A DNA stretch of 24,171 bases, from the NCBI GenBank assembly GCA_023433275.1, contig JAEZDN010000067.1:1-24171 (forward strand), in the 5' to 3' direction. Both the position numbers and the translations under genes were made by a program. Within the stretch, counting starts at the first letter, position 1; every line of letters starts with the position of its first letter. Below are positions 8,473 to 15,561 of this stretch, one piece after another. The DNA is from Verrucomicrobiota bacterium (GTDB taxonomy: Bacteria; Verrucomicrobiota; Verrucomicrobiia; Opitutales; Opitutaceae). The notes under the pieces were generated by a model. The model was not told the origin of the DNA and searched no databases. It saw only the letters and a list, made by a program, of their open reading frames with translations.

Positions 8473-8583
8473 GGGGGGGCGTGGGATGGGTAAAGGGCCC
8501 TAAGACCAACTGAAGTCAGGACTCTCCACACGCTGGGGCAAATTACAATGCAAGAGTGGGAAGGGCCCCAGGGGCTCCAAGGG

Positions 8584-8658
8584 TGGTGGGGCGACTGGGA
8601 TTCGAACCCAGAACCAATTGCTTAAAAGGCAACTGCTCTACCATTGAGCTATCGCCCC
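8584..8658 (-). tRNA. tRNA-Lys (anticodon TTT)
   Basis: A full cloverleaf of 72 nt plus an encoded CCA (8584-8586). The acceptor GGGGCGA pairs with TCGCCCC. The D-stem is GCTC/GAGC, the anticodon stem is GTTGC/GCAAT with one G-T pair, the loop is CTTTTAA (anticodon TTT) and the T-arm is CTGGG-TTCGAAT-CCCAG. The discriminator base is A. Confidence 0.96.
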
Positions 8659-8792
8659 AAGGCGCACCCAAACCGCAGATAGTTTTTCAGGTGCGGGGCA
8701 TGGCAAGGATTAATTGCGCAAATTGAGCGCGCAACCCGGCATTGACCGCGCCGTCTTAACCGTCTCAACCTCTGGAACTCCAAAAGATAGTC

Positions 8793-9443
8793 GTGGGAAC
8801 AATTCTCAAATTTCCGGATCAGAACGAGCCTGAGCACATGACCGCCAAGGCCCAAGAAGTCGCCCTAGACCGCATGCTGGTGGACCGCTTTAAGGGCGGC
8901 GATACCTCGGCGTTCGACCAACTGGTAACCCGTTACTGGGACCGAATCTATGCGATGACCAACCAGCTCCTGCGCAATCAGCAGGATGCCGAGGAAGTCA
9001 CGCAGGACGCGTTCATCCGCGCCCATCGCGGCTTGGTGAATTTCCGGGGGGACTCCGCGTTCTCGACCTGGCTCTACCAGATCGCCACGAATCTGGCGCG
9101 AAACCGGTACTGGTACTGGTGGCGTCGCAAGCGCGACAAGTCCGTGTCGTTCGACGCGCCGTTGGGCGATGAGAACAATTCGACGCTCGCCGACCTCATT
9201 CCCGCCGAGCAGGAGACACCCGAGGACGCCACCGTCACCCAGGAATTTGTGGGCCGCGTGGCCGAGTGCATGGAGGAATTGAATGAGAAACACCGCGAGA
9301 TTCTCATCCTGCGCAATGTGCAGAACCTCGCTTACGAGGAGATCGCCGAGATCCTTAACATCAGCGTCGGCACCGTCAAAAGCCGCATCGCCCGGGCCCG
9401 CGAGAGCCTGCGCGAGAAACTAGGGGGGGAATTTCAGCCATGA
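8793..9443 (+). CDS. ECF (RpoE-like, sigma-70 family) sigma factor
   Basis: This is an extracytoplasmic-function sigma factor, 216 aa from a GTG at 8793. An ATG at 8838 is a credible alternative that would give 201 aa with all domains intact. Region 2 spans about residues 30-105, with the DAEEVTQDAFIRAHRG and FSTWLYQIATNLARN segments typical of sigma region 2.2-2.4. Region 4 (about 160-210) carries LAYEEIAEILNISVGTVKSRIARAR, a helix-turn-helix for the -35 element. An acidic linker rich in Glu and Asp joins the two. Its stop overlaps the start of a single-pass membrane protein (ATGA), the standard sigma/anti-sigma layout. The regulon is unknown. Confidence 0.92.
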   Translation: MGTILKFPDQNEPEHMTAKAQEVALDRMLVDRFKGGDTSAFDQLVTRYWDRIYAMTNQLLRNQQDAEEVTQDAFIRAHRGLVNFRGDSAFSTWLYQIATNLARNRYWYWWRRKRDKSVSFDAPLGDENNSTLADLIPAEQETPEDATVTQEFVGRVAECMEELNEKHREILILRNVQNLAYEEIAEILNISVGTVKSRIARARESLREKLGGEFQP

Positions 9444-10138
9444 AAGACAGCCGCTTCATCGAACTCTTGAATCTTTATATCGACCGCCAGATCACCGCGG
9501 CCGAGACCGCCGAACTCGAGGCTGAGATCCAGCGTCAGCCCAAGCGGCAGGCGATCTATCGCCAGTATTGCCAGATCCACACGGCCACCAAGGTGGTGTA
9601 CGAAAGCTTCCGTACTGTCGCCGCCGAACAGCCGGTTCCCGCCGGCGGCCCGCGGGGCGTGGTGGAGCGTTTCGAGACCCGTCGCCGCCGCACGGCCTGG
9701 GCCTATTACGGAGGCGGCGCCGCCGTCGCCGCGTGCCTTGCCTTGGTGTTCCTGCGGCCAGGTCAGGAGAACTCCGCGGCCAGCGGATCGCCCGTGCTCG
9801 CGGCGGTCACCCCGCCGGCGATCGCCGTCAACGAGAACCCGGTGGCCCCCGCGGAGAGCGCCAGCCGGGCCGAACCGGGTCTGGTCAGCCTTCGCAACAG
9901 CGCGACGACCAATCCGGATTATGCCGCCATGCTCACGGCCCTGCGCGAACAGGACGAGGAACGCGCGTTCTACACCGAGCGCCTCCACATCGATCGCATC
10001 CAACCGCTGTTCAACGACGACATGTTCGACTCGAAGCGTGCGCTCACGGCCCAGGAGGCGCGGATTTTCCGCAGTCAGCCAACGCCCACTTCGGCGCAAC
10101 AGCAGGCTGAGTCGGCCGCGTTCCAGTTTATTCGCTGA
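9440..10138 (+). CDS. Putative anti-sigma factor, single-pass membrane protein
   Basis: This protein has 232 aa, overlaps the sigma gene by 4 nt and is preceded by a strong purine-rich ribosome-binding tract (AGGGGGGGA, near 9422-9430). The N-terminal 65 residues are helical and cytoplasmic-looking. A basic RRRR cluster precedes one membrane helix at about residues 87-105. The C-terminal part is Ala/Pro/Glu-rich, contains a charged EQDEERAFYTERLHIDRI segment and is predicted periplasmic. The fold resembles small anti-sigma proteins, but the usual HxxxCxxC zinc motif is not complete; only Cys44 and His47 are nearby. The assignment rests mainly on gene order and topology. Confidence 0.7.
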   Translation: MKDSRFIELLNLYIDRQITAAETAELEAEIQRQPKRQAIYRQYCQIHTATKVVYESFRTVAAEQPVPAGGPRGVVERFETRRRRTAWAYYGGGAAVAACLALVFLRPGQENSAASGSPVLAAVTPPAIAVNENPVAPAESASRAEPGLVSLRNSATTNPDYAAMLTALREQDEERAFYTERLHIDRIQPLFNDDMFDSKRALTAQEARIFRSQPTPTSAQQQAESAAFQFIR

Positions 10139-10175
10139 TCGACGCGGTTCACGCTCACGGTTTCAAGATCCATCA

Positions 10176-10200
10176 GGCGGGGCGATTGCCCCGCCTTTTT
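10176..10200 (+). terminator. Rho-independent terminator after the sigma/anti-sigma operon
   Basis: A perfect 8-bp stem, GGCGGGGC (10176-10183) with GCCCCGCC (10188-10195), has the loop GATT and is followed by five T residues. It lies 37 nt after the anti-sigma stop. Convergent ruvA ends at 10277. Confidence 0.93.
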
Positions 10201-10276
10201 CGTGCCCGGTTCGGAGATCGCCCACGCGCCTTGTGTCCCGGCGGTGACTTTATCGCATGCCGAGAGCGGCTGGTCC

Positions 10277-10885
10277 TCAACCCAGCGCCTTCTTGATCAG
10301 GGCTTCCGTCGTCGCGGAAGCCCCGAGGGCGATCCAAGCTTGCCGCACCGCCTTGTCGGCATCCGCCGCCTTGTAACCCAGCGCCGTGAGCGCCAGCACG
10401 GCGTCATTGACCCGGCTGTCCGCCGGCGGGGTGGTTCCTTCGCCGGACGCGGTGCGCGCCGCCACCTGCGCCAGGTCAGCGGGGTTGAGCTTGTCGCGCA
10501 GCTCAATGACCAGGCGCTCGGCGGTCTTGCGCCCGATGCCCGGGCACTTGGCCAGGAGACCGACGTCACCGGTTGCAATGGCCGACTTCAAGGTCGGCAG
10601 CGAAAGCTTGCTCATCACGCTCAGCGCCATCTTCGGCCCGACGCCCGTGACCTTTTCCACGAGCAAGCGGAAGAAGTCGCGCTCCTCCGCGGCCGCGAAG
10701 CCATATAGCGTCTGCGAGTCCTCGCGGTACACCGCCAGCGTGTGGAGTTTCGCGGATTGCCCGGGGGAGGGGAGCCTCTCGGCGGTCGTGACCGGGATGC
10801 TGATCTCGTAACCCAGCCCGCCGGTCTCGATGACCGCACTCAAGGGCGTCGCGGAAACCAGGGTGCCGGAAACGCTCGTGATCAT
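10277..10885 (-). CDS. ruvA: Holliday junction branch migration protein RuvA
   Basis: RuvA binds four-way DNA junctions as a tetramer and loads the RuvB motor. The protein has 202 aa from the ATG at 10885, the same size as E. coli RuvA (203 aa). The N-terminal OB-fold domain begins MITSVSGTLV and contains GYEISIP. Two helix-hairpin-helix motifs follow (VTGVGPKMAL and CPGIGRKTAERLVIEL). A Thr/Pro linker then joins the C-terminal three-helix RuvB-binding domain (NDAVLALTALGY). Its ATG overlaps the dapB stop (ATGA), so it is translated with the lysine pathway genes. ruvB and ruvC are not in the window. Confidence 0.96.
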   Translation of the reverse strand: MITSVSGTLVSATPLSAVIETGGLGYEISIPVTTAERLPSPGQSAKLHTLAVYREDSQTLYGFAAAEERDFFRLLVEKVTGVGPKMALSVMSKLSLPTLKSAIATGDVGLLAKCPGIGRKTAERLVIELRDKLNPADLAQVAARTASGEGTTPPADSRVNDAVLALTALGYKAADADKAVRQAWIALGASATTEALIKKALG

Positions 10886-11613
10886 TTGAGCCCGAGCACG
10901 TCCTGCATGTCGTACACCCCGGCCGGCCGGTCGACGACCCAATGTGCCGCGCGGATTGCCCCGCGGGCAAAAATGCCGCGGTCGGAAGCCTTGTGAGTCA
11001 GTTCCACGCGCTCGCCCAATGCGGCATAAAGCACGGTGTGATCGCCCACGACGTCGCCGCCGCGCAGGGCATGCACGCCCACCTCGGTCGGCTGGCGCTC
11101 GCCGGTGATGCCCGAACGACCATGCCGCAACGCCTCGGCGGAGAGCTTGCGCTCCTCCAGGATGATTTCGAGCAGGCGGGCGGCCGTGCCGCTGGGCGCG
11201 TCCTTCTTGAACCGATGGTGCATTTCGATCACCTCGGTGTCGTAGTCAGCCCCGAGCACGGCGGTGGCGCGGCGCGTGAGCGCGAACAGGAGGTTGACGC
11301 CCACGGAAAAATTGCCCGCCCAGACGCAGGGAACCTTCGCGGCCAAGGAGAGCAGCTGGGCCTTTTCCCCGGCATCATGGCCGGTGGTGCCAATGATGAT
11401 CGGCTTGCGCTGCGCCGACGCCAGTTCCAACAGGGCGCGCGTGGCATGATGCGAACTGAAATCGATGATCACGTCGCAACCAGCGAGGTGCGCCGAGACA
11501 TCATCGCCCGCGTCGAGCGCCGCAGAAATCGTGGCGTTCATGCCACCGGCCGCGGCGGCGATCGCCTGGCCCATGCGTCCCTTCGAGCCGTTGAGGAGAA
11601 TCCTGAGGCTCAT
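10882..11613 (-). CDS. dapB: 4-hydroxy-tetrahydrodipicolinate reductase DapB
   Basis: This enzyme reduces 4-hydroxy-tetrahydrodipicolinate with NAD(P)H, the second dedicated step of diaminopimelate/lysine synthesis. The protein has 243 aa. The N-terminal Rossmann domain starts with a GSKGRMG nucleotide-binding loop (the family form is GxxGRMG), with IGTTGH and GNFSVGVN further on. The catalytic segment EMHHRFKKDAPSGTA, with the His pair, the Lys and PSGTA for substrate binding, is complete. It starts 3 nt after the dapA stop and overlaps ruvA, giving a tight dapA-dapB-ruvA operon. Confidence 0.96.
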   Translation of the reverse strand: MSLRILLNGSKGRMGQAIAAAAGGMNATISAALDAGDDVSAHLAGCDVIIDFSSHHATRALLELASAQRKPIIIGTTGHDAGEKAQLLSLAAKVPCVWAGNFSVGVNLLFALTRRATAVLGADYDTEVIEMHHRFKKDAPSGTAARLLEIILEERKLSAEALRHGRSGITGERQPTEVGVHALRGGDVVGDHTVLYAALGERVELTHKASDRGIFARGAIRAAHWVVDRPAGVYDMQDVLGLK

Positions 11614-11616
11614 GGC

Positions 11617-12507
11617 TCAGCGACCGAGCTCCTTCAGCGCGCCGAGCAGCACCTCGCGGCCGGCACTGGTGAGCGGCGCCAGCGGGAGGCGGACTTCCTC
11701 CGAGCCGATGATGCCGGCGCGTTTCATGGCGGCCTTGATCGGGACCGGATTCGATTCGACGAAGATCGCCTTGAACACGGGGTAGAGGCGGCGATGAACC
11801 GCGCGGGCCTTCGGATAGTCGTGGGCGAGCGCATGCGCGACGAGGCGGCCGACTTCCCGCGGATAGAGGTTGCTCGCGACGCTGATGACGCCCTTGGCGC
11901 CGACGGACATGAAGGGCAGGGTGAGGCTGTCGTCGCCGCTCAACACGGTCATGTCATTGCCGAGCGCGGAGAGGATCTGGTCGACGCGGTCGACGCTGCC
12001 ACCTGCTTCCTTGATGTGTGCGATGTGCGGGTACCTGGCCCGCAGGCGCTCAATGACCTGCACGCCGATCTCGACGCCGCAGCGCCCGGGAATGGAGTAG
12101 AGGACCAACGGCTTGGCCGTGACCTCGGCGATCTCGGAAAAATGGCGGAACAGTCCCTCCTGCGTCGGGCGGTTATAGTAAGGCGCCACGAGCAGCATGC
12201 CATCGGCGCCGGCGTCGTCGGCCGCCTTCGTCATCTCGATCGCCTCGCGCGTGGAATTGGATCCCGTGCCCGCGATCACCGGCACGCGTCCGCGCGCGGC
12301 CTCGATCGTGGCGCGGACGATGTCGAGGTGTTCCTCGTGCGAGACGGTCGGCGATTCGCCCGTGGTACCGACGGGCACCAGCCCGCTGATGCCGCCCTTG
12401 ATCTGGAAGTTCACCAGTTTCTTCAGCTCGTCATAGGCCACGGCTCCGTTCCGGAAGGGCGTGACGATCGCGGTGTAGGTGCCGGTGAAGATGCGGGGGC
12501 GATTCAT
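11617..12507 (-). CDS. dapA: 4-hydroxy-tetrahydrodipicolinate synthase DapA
   Basis: This aldolase condenses pyruvate with aspartate semialdehyde, the entry step of the diaminopimelate branch. It has 296 aa from the ATG at 12507; a longer frame to 12549 adds 14 unfamiliar residues. The TIM-barrel signatures are complete: GTTGESPT (47-54), APYYNRP with the tyrosine pair at 110-111, catalytic Tyr137 (LVLYSIPGR) and Schiff-base Lys166 (HIKEAGG). These correspond to E. coli Tyr133 and Lys161. It is the first gene of dapA-dapB-ruvA and is divergent from the PilT-like gene across a 78-nt gap that must hold both promoters. Confidence 0.96.
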   Translation of the reverse strand: MNRPRIFTGTYTAIVTPFRNGAVAYDELKKLVNFQIKGGISGLVPVGTTGESPTVSHEEHLDIVRATIEAARGRVPVIAGTGSNSTREAIEMTKAADDAGADGMLLVAPYYNRPTQEGLFRHFSEIAEVTAKPLVLYSIPGRCGVEIGVQVIERLRARYPHIAHIKEAGGSVDRVDQILSALGNDMTVLSGDDSLTLPFMSVGAKGVISVASNLYPREVGRLVAHALAHDYPKARAVHRRLYPVFKAIFVESNPVPIKAAMKRAGIIGSEEVRLPLAPLTSAGREVLLGALKELGR

Positions 12508-12585
12508 GGGAAAGTTACCTTGAACGGTACATGGTTCGCCTGTAGGCAAAGCACAGCTTCAAGGGCGGTTCACGCATAAAATTTC

Positions 12586-13680
12586 ATGAGCACGACACTT
12601 CATACCGAAATAGTTAACGATCTGCTTAAGCTGGCTGTGGAAAGCGGCGCGAGCGACATCGTCATCAAGTCCGAGCGCCCCGGATACCTGCGCCTCGGCG
12701 GTCGTCTTCGTTCGGTTGAAATGGATCCGATCAGCTGCGAGCACGCCCAGGCCTTCGTGGAGGAAACGGTGCCGCGGATCTTCCGCGACAAGTGGGAAAA
12801 GGACGGCCAGGTCGACTACGCGTATGCCGCGGACGACATTGGCCGCTTCCGCGTGAACGCCTTTCACCAGCGCGGGCTGGTCAGCATTGTCTTTCGTCAC
12901 ATCAAGAGCCGCCCGCCGACCTTCGAGGAACTGAAGATCGAGTCCGAAACCTTCATCAAGATGGCCCAGGCCAAGGACGGCATCCTCCTCGTCTGCGGCG
13001 CTACCGGCTCCGGCAAGAGCTCGACGATGGCGGCCATGCTGAACTGGATCAACCACAACCTCGACAAGCACATTGTCAGCATCGAGGACCCGATCGAATA
13101 CACCTTCAGCGACGAGAAATCCCTGTTCCAACAACGCGAGATCGGGCTCGATGTGCCGAGCTTCGAACTGGCGATCAAGTCGGTGCTGCGCCAGAACCCG
13201 GACATCATCCTGATCGGTGAAATGCGCGATCGCGAGACGTTCGAGACCGCGATTTCGGCGGCGGAAACGGGGCACCTCGTCATTTCGACGATGCACGCCG
13301 CCACGGTGAAACAATCGCTGACGCGCCTGTTCGAGTTCTTTCCGCCGGACCAGATCGAGCAGGCCCGCCGGCAGATCGCCGGCACCTTGCGCGGGTTCAT
13401 CTGTCAGAAACTCATCCCCGCGCTGGAAGGCGGCGGCCGTTTCGCCGCCCACGAGATCCTCATCGCCGATGCCACTGTGAGCAATCTGATCCTCGACGGT
13501 CACAACGACAAGATCCAGCAGCTCCTCGAGGCCAGCAGCGACTCAGGCTCGAAGTCGTTCAACAAGGATCTCTATCGCCTCATCAAGGAGGGGAAGATCA
13601 GCAAGGCCGACGGCCTGCGCTTTTCCCCAAATCCCGCCGCGCTTGAAATGAACCTCAAGGGCATCTTCTTCAAGAGTTGA
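12586..13680 (+). CDS. PilT/PilU-family twitching motility (pilus retraction) ATPase
   Basis: This is a hexameric secretion-type ATPase of the PilT family, 364 aa, similar in size to PilT. The N-terminal PAS-like domain (about 1-100) holds ASDIVIKS and GRLRSVE, the counterpart of the PilT ASDLHL segment. The ATPase core shows Walker A (GATGSGKSS, 138-146), an Asp box (VSIEDPIEYTF), Walker B (DIILIGEMRD, 206-215, with Glu212) and the PilT-specific AETGHL (226-231) followed by STMHA. These mark it as retraction-type rather than the PilB extension type, which carries a tetracysteine. No other pilus gene lies in the window. It is coupled through TGATG to an unknown secreted protein. Confidence 0.9.
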   Translation: MSTTLHTEIVNDLLKLAVESGASDIVIKSERPGYLRLGGRLRSVEMDPISCEHAQAFVEETVPRIFRDKWEKDGQVDYAYAADDIGRFRVNAFHQRGLVSIVFRHIKSRPPTFEELKIESETFIKMAQAKDGILLVCGATGSGKSSTMAAMLNWINHNLDKHIVSIEDPIEYTFSDEKSLFQQREIGLDVPSFELAIKSVLRQNPDIILIGEMRDRETFETAISAAETGHLVISTMHAATVKQSLTRLFEFFPPDQIEQARRQIAGTLRGFICQKLIPALEGGGRFAAHEILIADATVSNLILDGHNDKIQQLLEASSDSGSKSFNKDLYRLIKEGKISKADGLRFSPNPAALEMNLKGIFFKS

Positions 13681-14603
13681 TGAAGCGTGCGCTTGTCCTC
13701 GTCGTCCTCTCCGCGGCCACGGCCACCGTCACGCCGGTAGCCAAGGCGGCCGAGGCGGACGCGCCTCTATCGGGCACGAAGCAGGAGCTGCAGCGGCTCA
13801 AAACCGATCGGCCGGGTCAGGCCGGCCCCACCGCGGCCGATGCGTTGAAGACGACCACGCCGACCCTGCAACTTTCAACCGAGCTGCCTTCGGCCGAACG
13901 GCAGCGGGAAAAGCAGAAGAAGCGGGAGCGCGAAGCCCAGGAGAAGAAGGAGGCCCAGGAAAACTGGCTGATCGACGGCATGGCCCGGCTGGAAAAAGAG
14001 CGGGACGAGAAAGCGAAGGGCACTTCGGAAGCCGCGTCGGCCACGCCGAGCCCGGCAATGGAGAGTCGCCCGGCGGTCGACCGCGATGATCCGACTTTCC
14101 TGCTCCGGCTCTACGATGAACAGAAGAAGGCCGATGACGCGAAGACCGCGGACAAGCCGCCGCGCACGCCTCAGCCCAACGCCTTCGCTCCGTTCCTCCA
14201 GGGCTGGATGGCACCGTCACCCGTGAAGGATCAGCTTCTGGGCGAAATGAAGCGGGCGTCGCCGACCGCGCCCGTCTCCGTTGGTGGGGGAGGCTCGTCC
14301 GTGACTTTTTCCACGGTCTCTGTCGGCGCGGCGCGGGGCGATACGCAAGGGGGCCGCGACTCCGCTCCCCAATCGAATCCGTACCTGCCCGACGCCGACG
14401 GAATCCCGCTCGGTCAGACTCCCTCGGGACCGTTCGTGCCCACCGCCGACCCAATGACCGCGCTGGCCCCGCAGACGTCGACGCCTCCCATCTCCACGCC
14501 GCTCTTTCACCCCGACCCTGAGCCGGCAGCGGCAACGCGAAAAGTCCTTCCTCCGCCGGCGGCGGACGACAAGAAGTACTTCCCGCAGTTGAAGAAATTT
14601 TAG
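13680..14603 (+). CDS. Unknown secreted Pro- and Lys/Glu-rich protein coupled to the PilT-like gene
   Basis: I do not recognise this protein. It has 307 aa from the ATG at 13680, which overlaps the preceding stop (TGATG), so translation is probably coupled. A Sec-type signal peptide is likely at residues 1-23, with cleavage near AKA. Next comes a highly charged segment rich in Lys, Glu, Arg and Gln (roughly residues 75-125), likely a long helix or coiled coil. The rest is low in hydrophobic content and rich in Pro, Ser and Thr, with several Thr-Pro and Ser-Pro turns, so it is probably unstructured. No domain, cysteine pair or membrane helix stands out beyond the signal. Context suggests a periplasmic accessory to the PilT-like system, but this is inference. 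Confidence 0.75.
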   Translation: MKRALVLVVLSAATATVTPVAKAAEADAPLSGTKQELQRLKTDRPGQAGPTAADALKTTTPTLQLSTELPSAERQREKQKKREREAQEKKEAQENWLIDGMARLEKERDEKAKGTSEAASATPSPAMESRPAVDRDDPTFLLRLYDEQKKADDAKTADKPPRTPQPNAFAPFLQGWMAPSPVKDQLLGEMKRASPTAPVSVGGGGSSVTFSTVSVGAARGDTQGGRDSAPQSNPYLPDADGIPLGQTPSGPFVPTADPMTALAPQTSTPPISTPLFHPDPEPAAATRKVLPPPAADDKKYFPQLKKF

Positions 14604-14649
14604 GACTTGGTTTTTGCCAGCGAGGGCGGTTTAACCGACCCTTTCATCT

Positions 14650-15558
14650 ATGTCACTGGCACTCCTTTTCGCAGGTCAAGGCGCCCAAAAAGTGGGAATG
14701 GGCAGGTCGCTTTATGAAGGTTCCGCGGCGGCGCGGGCTCTTTATGATGAGGCCGACCGGGTGCTGGGGTGGAGCTTGAGCAAAGTTAGTTTTGAAGGCC
14801 CGGAAACCGACCTCACGCAAACGAAGGTCTGCCAGCCAGCGCTTTACGTGCATGGGTTGGCGGTTCTGGCGGCATTGCGCGAGAAGGGGATTTCTGTCCA
14901 GCCCGGCATGGCCTGCGGCCTGAGCCTGGGCGAGGTCACCGCGCTGACCGCCGCCGGGGTTTTTGATTTTTCAACGGGGCTGAAGGTCGTCGCCGAGCGC
15001 GGTCGGCTCATGCAGGTGGCCTGCGAGCGTTCGACGGGCGGCATGGCCGCGATCATTGGCGAGGAACGGGCGCGCGTGCAGGAATTGTGCGCGGAATTCG
15101 ACATCCAGGCGGCCAACTTCAATGCGCCAGGCCAGATCATTGTCTCCGGGGAAAAGACCCGGGTGGACGCCCTGGTCGCCGCAGCCAAGGAAAAGGGCCT
15201 GAAACGCGTCATCGCGCTCAATGTCGCCGGTGCGTACCACAGCCGCCTGATGGAGCCGGCCCGTGAGGAGTTCGCGACGTTCCTGGCGGGAGTGGAATTC
15301 AAGACTCCCGCATTCACGGTATTCACCAACACCACCGGCCAGGCGGTGAGCGAGCCGTCCCAAATCCGCGAGGCACTCGTCAAACAGGTTGTCTCCTCCG
15401 TGCTTTGGGAGGATTGCATGCGCAGCGCGGAGGCGGCCGGCGCCACTGAATTTTGGGAGTGTGGCCCGGGTGCCGTCCTCGCCGGGCTGGCCAAGCGCAC
15501 CGAGAAAACCTGGATCGTGAAATCCTTCGCCGAATACGCGGACCTACCCAACGCCTGA
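14650..15558 (+). CDS. fabD: Malonyl-CoA:ACP transacylase FabD
   Basis: FabD transfers malonyl groups from CoA to acyl carrier protein and so supplies the extender unit of fatty acid synthesis. The protein has 302 aa. The N-terminal FAGQGAQKVGMG loop, nucleophile Ser92 in GLSLGE, catalytic His197 (AYHSRLM) and the ECGPG segment are present. The nucleophile elbow reads GLSLGE rather than the commoner GHSLGE, a Leu for His before the serine. It is followed after 3 nt by lepA on the same strand and seems to begin a fabD-lepA-lepB transcript. Confidence 0.95.
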   Translation: MSLALLFAGQGAQKVGMGRSLYEGSAAARALYDEADRVLGWSLSKVSFEGPETDLTQTKVCQPALYVHGLAVLAALREKGISVQPGMACGLSLGEVTALTAAGVFDFSTGLKVVAERGRLMQVACERSTGGMAAIIGEERARVQELCAEFDIQAANFNAPGQIIVSGEKTRVDALVAAAKEKGLKRVIALNVAGAYHSRLMEPAREEFATFLAGVEFKTPAFTVFTNTTGQAVSEPSQIREALVKQVVSSVLWEDCMRSAEAAGATEFWECGPGAVLAGLAKRTEKTWIVKSFAEYADLPNA

Positions 15559-15561
15559 AGC

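Noticed and set aside
8774..8795. Possible ECF autoregulatory promoter (GGAACT at 8774)
   Set aside because: No CGTC-like -10 element lies 16-17 nt downstream, and it would fall inside the gene if the GTG start is correct.
10942..12579. Open frame of 545 codons on the plus strand opposite dapB and dapA
   Set aside because: The minus-strand genes are unmistakable; the plus-strand translation is a low-complexity mirror of them.
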